From: SG8-38 sp041576815
Lineage (GTDB): Bacteria > Myxococcota_A > Polyangia > Polyangiales > Houyiibacteriaceae
Length of the DNA: 64,000 nucleotides
NCBI GenBank assembly: GCA_041576815.1
Contig: JBFGKE010000018.1
Coordinates: 1-64,000 of the forward strand
Reading direction: 5' to 3'
Shown: piece after piece, positions 33,008 to 42,000 of the stretch
How the letters are laid out: every line of letters begins with the position of its first letter
How positions within the stretch are numbered: the stretch's first letter is position 1
Translations under genes and position numbers: made by a program
Notes under the pieces: model-generated
Told to the model about the DNA's origin: nothing
What the model saw: only the letters and a program-made list of their open reading frames with translations
The model's database searches: none

Positions 33008-33985
33008 GAGTACGGCGTCTTGCAGGATCACCTCCGGCGGCCGCTTGCTGCTCTTGAGCGCGCGATCGGTTTCAGCGATGAGCGTGAAGGCGTGGCCGAG
33101 GCTGTCTGCAGTGAATCGCCGCGCCGACTCGGTGAGGTCACGCGCCTTGAAAGGGGGTGCGCCGGCACGCTTCGCCGCGTCCTGAGGACGAAGGCCCTCG
33201 GAAAGTGCCTCGCGCATCTTCGCTACGATTCGCAGCTGCCGTGCAACCATCGCGAGCAGACGTAGCGGAGGCTCACGGTCGTCGAGCAGCGACTGGGCGG
33301 CTGCGATGCCTTGTCGGGTGTCTCTGAGACCGATCGCGTCGACGAGGCTCCAGATCGATTCTACGCGAATGCGCGTGACGCAGGTGAGGACGGCATCTGC
33401 ATCGATCCGCTGACCGGGGCCTACGAATAGAGAGAGCCGTTCGAGCGCATCGTCGATTGCCGCGAGGTCGTCGCCGACCGCATCGAGGAGCGTCTCGACC
33501 GCTTGCGGTGCGATGCTGTGGTCGCGCACCGCCGCCTCGGCCCGGATGAAGTCCCGAAGCTCTCGTCCGCGAAGCGGCTTGACGTCGATCAGGAAGCCTC
33601 GCTTCTTCGCCGCCTTCACGAGCTTGCTGCGACCGTCGAGCTTCGTGGCGGTGAGGATTAAGCACGTGGTTTCGCACGGGTCCTCCACGTAGGCGGCGAG
33701 GTTCGCTTGCTCGGTGGGGGTCATCGCCTCGGCGTGCCGAACGAGCACCAAACGGCGATCGGCCATCATGGGAAGCGTCTGGGCAGCAGAAAGCACCGGT
33801 GCCGCGTCCAAGCCTTTGCCATCGAACGTGTCGACGTTGAAGCCCGGCGCGCCGCTCGCGTCGACGGCTTCGCGGATCGCGTCGACGGCGCGCTCGATCA
33901 GCAGGCGCTCGGCGCCGTGCAGTACGTATACGGGTTCGAGCGAGCCTTGCGAGGCTCGCTTGGCGACATCATCGATGTTTGGCAC
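32984..33985 (-). CDS. holA: DNA polymerase III subunit delta
   Basis: This is the wrench subunit that opens the beta clamp in the clamp-loader complex. The 333-aa length and motifs VYVLHGAERLLIERAVDAI, LVLVRHAEAM and the helical domain VGDDLAAIDDALERLSLF are typical. The C-terminal collar domain follows (LLAMVARQLRIVAKMREAL). It follows the secreted-protein gene by 3 nt, so the two are probably co-transcribed. Confidence 0.9.
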   Translation of the reverse strand: MPNIDDVAKRASQGSLEPVYVLHGAERLLIERAVDAIREAVDASGAPGFNVDTFDGKGLDAAPVLSAAQTLPMMADRRLVLVRHAEAMTPTEQANLAAYVEDPCETTCLILTATKLDGRSKLVKAAKKRGFLIDVKPLRGRELRDFIRAEAAVRDHSIAPQAVETLLDAVGDDLAAIDDALERLSLFVGPGQRIDADAVLTCVTRIRVESIWSLVDAIGLRDTRQGIAAAQSLLDDREPPLRLLAMVARQLRIVAKMREALSEGLRPQDAAKRAGAPPFKARDLTESARRFTADSLGHAFTLIAETDRALKSSKRPPEVILQDAVLELCAGRA

Positions 33986-33988
33986 GGC

Positions 33989-34525
33989 TCAGCGGGCTTC
34001 GTCATCCGTGAAGGTGACTTCGCCGCTACCTTGTACCCGGTCTCCGAGAATTTGAAAGCGATAACGCCCGACCTCTTGCCGCCGAACCGTGACGACCATC
34101 TCGATCCGACGATTTGGCTCGAATTGCGGCCGTTTCATCCGGAGCTTGTGCACGATCGTGCGCTGATTCTTGTCGTTGACGAACACGGTCATCGCCGGTG
34201 CGATGAATTTACGCTCGGCGGTCTGGATGTCGTAGAAGAGCACCTCGAACTCCGAGTCGCCGACCGGCCGGTTGAAGCTCGCGACCAGCGTGGCTCGCCA
34301 CTGTCGGTCCTCGACCGGCTCCTCGGTCGTTTCGCGAAGGCGCGTCGCCCTGTTGGTTTTGGCGAATCGAAGCACGCCCGATTCCGAAAGCGAGCCGGGC
34401 ACGCCTCGTTGCGTGAGGTAGATCTTGGCCCGAAGGCCGGCAGCCGCGTCGGCGTCCCGTGACGGGCTCACAGACAAAGCGATCGAGGCCACGATCGTGG
34501 CCGTGAGTGCGAGACGTGCGTTCAA
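33989..34525 (-). CDS. Secreted protein of unknown function
   Basis: A signal peptide (LALTATIVASIALSVSPSRDADA) precedes a ~150-residue beta-rich domain (RATLVASFNRPVGDSEFEVL, then RRIEMVVTVRRQEVGRYRFQ). It has no cysteine and no motif that I recognise. It lies directly upstream of holA (3 nt) and diverges from clpA. Confidence 0.6.
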   Translation of the reverse strand: MNARLALTATIVASIALSVSPSRDADAAAGLRAKIYLTQRGVPGSLSESGVLRFAKTNRATRLRETTEEPVEDRQWRATLVASFNRPVGDSEFEVLFYDIQTAERKFIAPAMTVFVNDKNQRTIVHKLRMKRPQFEPNRRIEMVVTVRRQEVGRYRFQILGDRVQGSGEVTFTDDEAR

Positions 34526-34696
34526 GGCTTGCTCTCCAGCGGCGGGTCCACAAACCAGGCTAACAAGTGGAACTTTCCAGTGACAGGGCGACGAGGTGCG
34601 GAAATGTGGGATTTGTCCCGGAGCCCCGGAAACGAGCCGCCGAAAAGTTGTCTGGCATCGCCGCGACCGCTAACCCCGACCCAGGAACGGAGCTCG

Positions 34697-37135
34697 ATGA
34701 CGACGGTCAGTGGGGGGGTCAAAGGACTGGTCGCGCGCGCGCAGCGCGAGGCACAGCGCCGCGCGCAGAGTCCATCGACGGCGTATCTGGTCCTGGTGAT
34801 GCTTCAGACCGGCGGACCGATGGGCGGGCTTCTCACCTCGCTCGGCGTGAAGGAGAGCGATCTGCTGAGCGCGATTCGGGTCGTCGACTCGGAGCCGCCG
34901 AGCGCACTCGAGCGCGCGGTCGAGCGTGCCTTCCGGCTGGCCAAGGCGACTGGCGCACCGGAAGTACTGCCGGCACATCTTCTGTTGGCGATCGCGCGCG
35001 ACACCCGGAGCGCGGCCCATCGAAGCCTCGACGTGATCGGCGCAGGGTCGAGGCGCGTCCAAGAGGCGGTGCACGGCGCGCTTCAACCCGCCGACCCGAT
35101 GCGGGGCCGCATGACGCCGAAGGCGCCTTCTTCGAGCACGCGTTCGACCGAGACCCCGACGAAGACCACGCGTCCCTCCGCGCGCAGAAGCCCGGTCGCT
35201 GCACCGCTGATCGAGCTTTGCGTGGAGGAGGAAGAGGAGCCGATCCTCGAGGCGAGCCCCGGGTCGACGTTGCCCCAAGCCCACCCGGAGGTCGACGACG
35301 AGCTCATCGTCCCTTCCTCTTCGCCGTTCGGGCTCGACGCGACCAAGTACCCCATGCTGGTGAAGCTGGGTCGCAACCTCACCGAGATGGCTTCGCTCGG
35401 ACGGATCGACGAGGTGATCGGGCGCGACGACGAGATCGAGCGCCTGCTCGACGTGCTCGCGCGCCGGCGCTCCAACAACCCGATTCTGGTCGGCCCGCCG
35501 GGCGTCGGAAAAACCGCGATCGTCGAAGGTCTCGCGCGACGACTGGCGGCCGGTGGCGCCGGGGTTCGCGGGCTCGAAGGGACGATTCTCGTCGAGCTGT
35601 CTGCAGGTGGGCTCGTGTCCGGGACCGGCGTGCGCGGCGCGCTTTCCGAGCGCATGCGACGGCTTCAGTTCGAAGTGAAGCGAGCCAACGGGAAAATCGT
35701 GCTCTTCATCGACGAGGTCCACACACTGTTCACGGGCGGCGATGCACCGGATGACCTCGCGCACGAGCTGAAGGCCTCACTTGCAAGAGGCGAGCTTCCT
35801 TGCATCGGCGCGACCACGGACGTCGAGTACCGAAAGTACGTCGAGCGGGACGCCGCGCTCGCACGCCGCTTCTCGCCGATTCACATCGCCGAGCCGAGCG
35901 CCGAAGATGCCATCGAAATCCTTCGTGGAATTGCACCGCGATACGAGGTCCATCACCACATCGCCTATGAGCCCGCGGCCGTCGAGTCTGCGGTCGAGCT
36001 GTCGGTTCGTTACATGTCCGAGCAAACGCTTCCGGACAAAGCGATCGGTGTGCTGGACCTCGCGGGAGCACGTACGCGGCGGCGCGGGGGCGCGATCGTC
36101 GACCGAGAAGCCGTGGCGCAGGTCGTCGCCGAAAAGGTGCGCGTGCCGGTCGAGCGGCTTTTGGTCAGCGACTCGCAAAAGCTCCTCGAGCTCGAGGCGC
36201 ACCTCGCGGAGCACGTGGTCGGGCACTCGGAGGTGATGACGCGGATCTCGGATGCGCTTCGCAAAGGCGCCGCTGGCTTTCACGGGCACGGTCCGCTCGC
36301 GACGTTTCTGTTCCTCGGCCCCACCGGCGTTGGCAAGACCGAGACCGCCCGGGCGCTGAACGAGCTGTTTTTCATGGGTTGCGCGATGACCCGCATCGAC
36401 ATGAGCGAGCTCAGCGAGTCGCATTCCGTGGCGAAGCTCGTTGGCGCGCCACCCGGCTACATCGGCCATGACACCGGCGGCCAGCTCACCGAGGCGATCC
36501 GTCACCGTCCCTACCAGCTCCTCTTGCTGGACGAGATCGAAAAGGCACACGTCGACGTGCTCCAGTCCTTGCTTCCGCTCCTCGAAGACGGCCGTCTCAC
36601 CGATGGAAAAGGAAGAACGGTCGACTGCACGCACACCATCGTCGTCATGACCTCCAATCTCGGCACGTCACATGCCGGCGGGGGCGGGGGTCCGATCGGC
36701 TTTTCCGATGGCTCCGAGAGCCGTCAGACCGAGCTTTCGTCCGCGCTGCAGGCGGCGCGGCGCGCGCTTCCACCCGAGCTGTGGAATCGAATCGATGAGC
36801 CACTGTTCTTCGGCGCGCTGAGCCGCGACGAGGTCCGCGAGATCGCGCGGCGCATGGTTTCCGCAGTGTCGCTTCAGCTTCGCGAACGGCAGGGTGTCGA
36901 TCTCCGCGTCGACGAGTCGGCCATCGATTCGCTCGTAGAGCTCGGCGGCTACGACGCCCAGCTCGGGGCGCGTCCGATGCGGCGCGTGATCGGGCGTATG
37001 GTCGAGGCGCCGCTTGCGGCTGCGATCCTCGGCGGCGAAGTCGGTCGCGGAGACCGCATCGTGGCTCATGGGGACACGCGCGGCGTTCGCTTCGAGACGG
37101 TCGAGGGCTCGGGTTCCGTCGAAGCGGCAGAATGA
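34697..37135 (+). CDS. clpA: ClpA-type ATP-dependent unfoldase
   Basis: This is a Hsp100 unfoldase that feeds substrates to ClpP. Order: N-domain (residues ~1-150), a long variable linker (150-215), AAA1 with GPPGVGKT near 266 and Walker B LFIDEVH, then AAA2 with GPTGVGKT near 541 and Walker B LLLLDEIEKAH. No coiled-coil M-domain separates the two AAA modules, which favours ClpA over ClpB/ClpC. A ClpP-docking IGF tripeptide is present at residues 667-669. ATG 34697 is preceded by AGGAACGGAG; the frame is open further upstream to 34529. The length of 812 aa is slightly above E. coli ClpA because of the linker. Confidence 0.9.
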   Translation: MTTVSGGVKGLVARAQREAQRRAQSPSTAYLVLVMLQTGGPMGGLLTSLGVKESDLLSAIRVVDSEPPSALERAVERAFRLAKATGAPEVLPAHLLLAIARDTRSAAHRSLDVIGAGSRRVQEAVHGALQPADPMRGRMTPKAPSSSTRSTETPTKTTRPSARRSPVAAPLIELCVEEEEEPILEASPGSTLPQAHPEVDDELIVPSSSPFGLDATKYPMLVKLGRNLTEMASLGRIDEVIGRDDEIERLLDVLARRRSNNPILVGPPGVGKTAIVEGLARRLAAGGAGVRGLEGTILVELSAGGLVSGTGVRGALSERMRRLQFEVKRANGKIVLFIDEVHTLFTGGDAPDDLAHELKASLARGELPCIGATTDVEYRKYVERDAALARRFSPIHIAEPSAEDAIEILRGIAPRYEVHHHIAYEPAAVESAVELSVRYMSEQTLPDKAIGVLDLAGARTRRRGGAIVDREAVAQVVAEKVRVPVERLLVSDSQKLLELEAHLAEHVVGHSEVMTRISDALRKGAAGFHGHGPLATFLFLGPTGVGKTETARALNELFFMGCAMTRIDMSELSESHSVAKLVGAPPGYIGHDTGGQLTEAIRHRPYQLLLLDEIEKAHVDVLQSLLPLLEDGRLTDGKGRTVDCTHTIVVMTSNLGTSHAGGGGGPIGFSDGSESRQTELSSALQAARRALPPELWNRIDEPLFFGALSRDEVREIARRMVSAVSLQLRERQGVDLRVDESAIDSLVELGGYDAQLGARPMRRVIGRMVEAPLAAAILGGEVGRGDRIVAHGDTRGVRFETVEGSGSVEAAE

Positions 37136-37145
37136 GCGACGACTG

Positions 37146-37940
37146 CTAGGGCTCGGTCGTGCGAAGGATCGCCTTTGCCTTGGCACTCGATAGGCCGGCC
37201 GCGCGCGCACAGCGGACGATCACCGGGACCAATGCGTCATAGGCAGCGAGCGCATGCGGGTCGGGTCGAAGGGATGCCCGGTGCGCCGAGACGGCGTCGG
37301 CCTCGCCGCGCGCGATCGGGCCGGTCAGCGCGTTTGGGACGCCGAGCCGCGACACGTTCTCCCCTACGCTCTGCAGCAAGCCGCCGATCGCTCGCTCGGC
37401 ATCGCGCTTGGCAAACCCGAGGCGTTGGAGAATGCCGACCGAGACGAAGGCCAAGGCGGCTGCCCCGTTCGCGACCAGCGCTGCGGCCGCGTGATAGGTC
37501 GCATCACCGGTCTTCGACACGACCGCACGCGCGCCGCACGCACGCGCGAGTCGACGCCCGGCGGCAACGGCTCGCGGCGATCCGCTCAGCGTAAAGGTCT
37601 TGTCGGCGAGGGTTGCGTGGCTTCGGTGGCTCGGAAACGAAACGAGCGGATGCATCACGCCCACGTGCGCGCCCTTGGCCCGGCAGGCTTCGAGGATGTC
37701 GACGCCGCGTGCACCGGCGCAGTGCAAGACGCAGGTGCCGCGCCTGATGCTCGGAGCGATGTGCGCAGCAACGGACTCGATCGCGGCATCCGGGACCGCG
37801 AAAATGAGGATGTCGGCCGCCCGCACGCGAGATGCAGAAACGCGTCGACCGGCCGTTCCGAGCTCGGCTCGTCCGCTCGATGCGAGAGCTTTTTCGAGCG
37901 CGTTCCCGACGCGCCCCCGGCCGATGATCAGGACCTTCAC
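37146..37940 (-). CDS. DUF2520/Rossmann-like NAD(P)-binding protein
   Basis: The N-terminus VKVLIIGRGRVGNALEKAL is a Rossmann fold with the GxGxxG-type loop. The C-terminal half is the helical DUF2520 domain (VSKTGDATYHAAAALVANGA, then FAKRDAERAIGGLL and NALTGPIARG). The family resembles ketopantoate-reductase-like dehydrogenases, but the substrate is unknown. Start GTG 37940 overlaps the nadD stop by 4 nt. The gene is the last of a five-gene minus-strand unit and converges with clpA 10 nt away. Confidence 0.8.
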   Translation of the reverse strand: MKVLIIGRGRVGNALEKALASSGRAELGTAGRRVSASRVRAADILIFAVPDAAIESVAAHIAPSIRRGTCVLHCAGARGVDILEACRAKGAHVGVMHPLVSFPSHRSHATLADKTFTLSGSPRAVAAGRRLARACGARAVVSKTGDATYHAAAALVANGAAALAFVSVGILQRLGFAKRDAERAIGGLLQSVGENVSRLGVPNALTGPIARGEADAVSAHRASLRPDPHALAAYDALVPVIVRCARAAGLSSAKAKAILRTTEP

Positions 37941-38500
37941 TCCGTGCCCTGGTAGAGGTCCTGCGATCGAATGTGCTCGATGACCGCCGCCGGGACCAAA
38001 CCGGTCACGTCGCTTGCGTTGGCCAAACCCGCGCGAATGTCGGTCGAGTTGATGTTGGGTATCGAAATCGGACAGCCTTCGGGAACCGGATACCCTTGGC
38101 GCCCGATCACGAGGGGCGGTGCGACCCGGGCGACTTCGTCCCACCGGTACCACCGATCGGTCGTCGGCAACACGTCCGCGCCGATCAGGAGCCGAAAGAC
38201 CGCATCGGGATGCTCGGCCTCGAGGGCATCGAGCGTCGTGAGGGTTCGGCTCACCCCGCCGAGGCGGCGCTCGACGTCCAGAACCTCGACCCCCCGGCAC
38301 CATGCAAACGCGAGCTTCGACATCGCGATCCGCTCCTCGAACGGCGCACCGTGCTCCTTGCCAAACGCGTGTTTCCACGTGGGGATGATCCAAACCTCCT
38401 CGACACCGCCTGCAGCGAGGGTCCATGCGACCGAAAGCACGTGCCCCATGTGCGGCGGATCGAAGCTTCCACCGTAAATCGCGATCCGTCTGGCGCTCAC
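37937..38500 (-). CDS. nadD: Nicotinate-nucleotide adenylyltransferase
   Basis: The enzyme makes deamido-NAD from nicotinate mononucleotide and ATP in NAD synthesis. The nucleotidyltransferase motif GGSFDPPHMGH lies at residues 10-20, IGADVLPTTDRWY in the middle, and the C-terminal signature NSTDIR replaces the usual SSTxIR. The length of 187 aa is normal. Start GTG 38500 overlaps the stop of the upstream gene by 4 nt (GTGA), and its own stop overlaps the DUF2520 gene. Confidence 0.92.
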   Translation of the reverse strand: MSARRIAIYGGSFDPPHMGHVLSVAWTLAAGGVEEVWIIPTWKHAFGKEHGAPFEERIAMSKLAFAWCRGVEVLDVERRLGGVSRTLTTLDALEAEHPDAVFRLLIGADVLPTTDRWYRWDEVARVAPPLVIGRQGYPVPEGCPISIPNINSTDIRAGLANASDVTGLVPAAVIEHIRSQDLYQGTE

Positions 38501-39090
38501 GGTGCCACCATGACCTTGGCGCCGCGTCCTTGGATCGCTTCGCTCCAGCGGACCTCACCGTTGAGGTCCACGGCCTGTAGCACGACGCCACCCATCTCCG
38601 AGCTGTCATCGATGAGCCCGAGGGTTCCGCCGGCCAGCGGCCCCGGGCTGAAAAAGCATCGAGGCCCGAAGCGCTTGAACATCAGCTCTTTGGCATCACC
38701 ATAGACGACGACGTTCGAGTTGATCACGTCTTCCTCGCCAATGGTGGACTTCTGACGAACGACGAGGACGATGCGGTCGTCGACCATTTCCATGGCGCGC
38801 GTCGGCGGCGCGGGCGCCACGCGAAGCTTGCTCAGATAACTCGCCCCCCGAAGCTTCTTCAGCACTTTTTGGATCGCGTCGGGCGAGCCCGTCGCTGCGA
38901 TTTCTGCAACCTGCTGCTCGACCGAGCCCTCACCGAGCTCGGACTCGTGAGATGCGACGAAATCGAAGAGCGCGTCGTCTTCGGACAAGTAGATCACGAC
39001 GTCCGCTTCGAGCTCGCCCACCAGCAGCTCGATCGCCTGCTGTAGAGCGACCGCGTCCTTCTCGGCGGGACCGATGAAACCCAAACGCAT
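38497..39090 (-). CDS. Conserved-looking protein of unknown function
   Basis: The 197-aa product starts MRLGFIGPAEKDAVALQQAI, has no signal peptide or membrane segment, and includes VVVYGDAKELMFKRFGPRC and FFSPGPLAGGTLGLIDD. The last stretch faintly recalls YfcE-type phosphoesterases, but the metal-binding motifs are not there. It lies 4 nt after the first TPR gene and overlaps nadD by 4 nt, so it belongs to the same unit. Function unknown. Confidence 0.6.
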   Translation of the reverse strand: MRLGFIGPAEKDAVALQQAIELLVGELEADVVIYLSEDDALFDFVASHESELGEGSVEQQVAEIAATGSPDAIQKVLKKLRGASYLSKLRVAPAPPTRAMEMVDDRIVLVVRQKSTIGEEDVINSNVVVYGDAKELMFKRFGPRCFFSPGPLAGGTLGLIDDSSEMGGVVLQAVDLNGEVRWSEAIQGRGAKVMVAP

Positions 39091-39094
39091 CGCT

Positions 39095-42000
39095 CTAGGG
39101 ATCTACACCAGCTTGGGTCCTGGCTTCAAAATGTGCGTCGCTCGATGCAAATCGGACGATCGCCCACGCTTCGGGCGTTTCGCGGATCGCGCCGAGTCGC
39201 CCGGCGTCCCGAGCGTCCACGGCTCGGCCAGCGACCTTGAGAAGGGCGCTCGTGGCCGAAGGGACGTCCCCCGTTAGGGTCAGAGCCACGCGATCTCCGA
39301 GCACGGAGATTGCAAGCGGGACAGCGCGCGTCGAGAAGGTAGGGTCTCCGCGAAGCTCCAGCACCAGGCTCTCGACTTCATCGCGGGACTTGCGCGGAAC
39401 CGACTTGAGCAGTCTCTTGCGGAGGTCGTCGAGCCGTCGGGTCTCGGCATGCTCGAGTCGGCCTGTCTCGTGACCCTGCATCAACGCGAGAAGGGCGGCG
39501 TCGAGGTCCTCCGGTCGCCCCCGAAGCGCCGGGGCCAGATGACTGCTCGCGACCTTGAGCGCGCGTGCAAAAAGGAACGCGCGCTCTCGCGGCGTGGTCA
39601 TCTCGTGAAGCCTCGCCCCGACGACGATCGTCGGCGGCTCCCCGGTGATCGGCATGCACGCTGCGGGTGCGACGGTGGTGACCTTCAGCCTGGGCTCGCT
39701 CAGCCCGAGCATTTCCGCGATCGCGCCGGCCTCCTCGACAAGAGTACGATGGGCGCCCGAAGGCCTACGCAGCCCCCATGCTGCCGCGTCGAAGGGCAAG
39801 GCCTTGTCGAAGGCATGCTCGCATAGGGCAAAGAGGCGGCGGACGGTCCGTGAAATCTCGCGCGGAGCGACGACGTCGTCGACCGAAGGTGAAAGCGGGA
39901 TCGCGGGCTCGCCGAGCGCCTCGCCGAGCTCCGTGACTTCGCCTTCGAACAAAGACGGGGAGTGGCCGAGAGCGATCGCCGCGCTCGCGGCACATGACGC
40001 TGGACCACGACCGTGCCGTCGACCGAGCACACGGACCAACGTGGTCCACAACCCTTCGCTGCCGGGAGCCTCGTCGATGGCGGCGCGCAAATCGACGACC
40101 GCACGGTTGAGGTGCATGGCCTCCGCTGGCGCGTCTCCTTGCCGGTGATGGAAGTCCGCCACCGCGAGGAGCACGTCCGGTTCGGTGGGAAGCTCCGCGC
40201 GAAGGCTCTCGAGCATCGCTTCGGCCGCCCGCCGCTCACCGGCCGACTCGGCGGCGCCGGCCAACCGGATCCTGAAATCGCGCGCTTGCGCTGCATCGAC
40301 GGCGCGCGGTACGAGCTGGCGCAGGACCTCGGCGGCTTCGCGTGACTTGCCCTGACGACTCAGTGAAGACGCGAGGTGATCGAGCGTTTCGAGGTGGTTT
40401 GGGGAGTGCTTCAAGACCTGTCGGAGCGCAGCCTCCGCACGTGGCAAGTCGTCGAGGTAGGCATCGTAGACCTCGGCCAACTTGGAGAAGGCCCAGACCT
40501 TTTCATCGGTGCTCCGGTCCAAGCGCGCGATCCGAATCAGAGCTTCAGCCGCACCCTGCCAGTCCTCGGTCGCGCCCCGTGCGTCGACGAGCTCTTTGAG
40601 CGCAGCAAAGTGGTGCGGATCCAGCTCGAGGCATTCGTCGAGCGCTCGTATGACCCCCGCAGCATCGCCACGTTCGCGTCGCTGGCGTGCCTTGTCGAGG
40701 AGAAGCCCGACCAGCGTGGGAGTGTCGGCGCCGGCCTCGATTCGGGCCTCGGTCAAGGCGGCAAGCGCGTCGTGGTCGTAGCGTCGCCGGTAGAGCGCAG
40801 CGAGTCGACGGTACACGTCCTGATACTTGATGTCGGTCTCCGTCGCAGCGACCCATGCGTCGATCGCCCGGTCGTCGTCTTGCAGCCGCTCCTCGAAGAT
40901 GCAGGCCGCCTCGCGCCAGAGAGACGCTGCGCGTTGCGCGTTCTTGGCGCGACTGGCTGCATCGAGATACACCGACGCAGCATCCTCCCAGCTCTCTCCG
41001 GCTTGCAGCAGGCGGGCTTGGCCCTCGAGGACCAGCGGATGTGCCCCGGCCGCCTCGAGCTCGGTCACGGCATCGGTGGGGTCGCCGAGGCGCTCGAGCA
41101 GACGCGCCTTGTCCAGCGCCAGCGCGCCTCTCTCGAGGCCTTCGTCGAGGCTGGATTCGACCGCGATCAGCGCTCGAAGGCCCGCTCGCAGCTCGCCGCT
41201 GGCGTAGGCTGCGCCGAGCACCTGCCGTGCGAGGCTCGGGTCGGCTTCGAGCGCGTCTCCGAGGACCAGCAGGGATCGGTCGATGTCCGTCTGCATGATG
41301 TCGGCGTCGCATTTGAGCAACTCCAGCACGAGTCGGTGACGCGCGAGGCAATCGGCGTCTTTGGTGGCGAGGGCGTCGACCACGCGCCGCGCGCTCGAGC
41401 GAATCCTCTCCGTGTCGTTTTCGCGAAGCGCATCCCACTCGAGCGCGCGTGCGGTCGGTATGTGTGCGGGCCGCATCTCTGCGATCGACTGCAGGGAAAG
41501 CCGTGCACTTCGCATGTCCCGCTTCGCCAGCCGGTCCAGCTCCGCCATTGCGCCGAATGCCGCGAGCCGTCCCGCATCGTCGGATGCGCCACGCGCACTC
41601 CGCATCAGGGAGTCCGCCAACCGTGCGAACTCCGACGCCGCGAGCTCGGCGGCCTTCCGCTCGACCTCGATCGATACGTCGCCGGGGGATTTGGCACTCG
41701 CCTCCCGAAGGAGCCTAGACGCCCGGTCGTGAAGCCCCGCCTCCCGGTAGCAGGCCGCTGCGCGCCTCGTTTGGCCGATGGGGTCCGCCGGCTGCGCCAC
41801 GCCGGCCATCAGATCGCCGGCTTCCTCGGGGACGACCCGGGCAAGCTCGAACAGATGTTCGACGAGGAGCGAATCCGGTGCCTCGCGATCGAGCGCTTCC
41901 GCCGCGTGCAGGCGTCGATCGTGGGCCGAGGATGCCCAAATCGATGCACGAATCGAGCACGCCGTCCCGTCGATCGGGGAGAGGCGGCCCTGGGCCGCCG

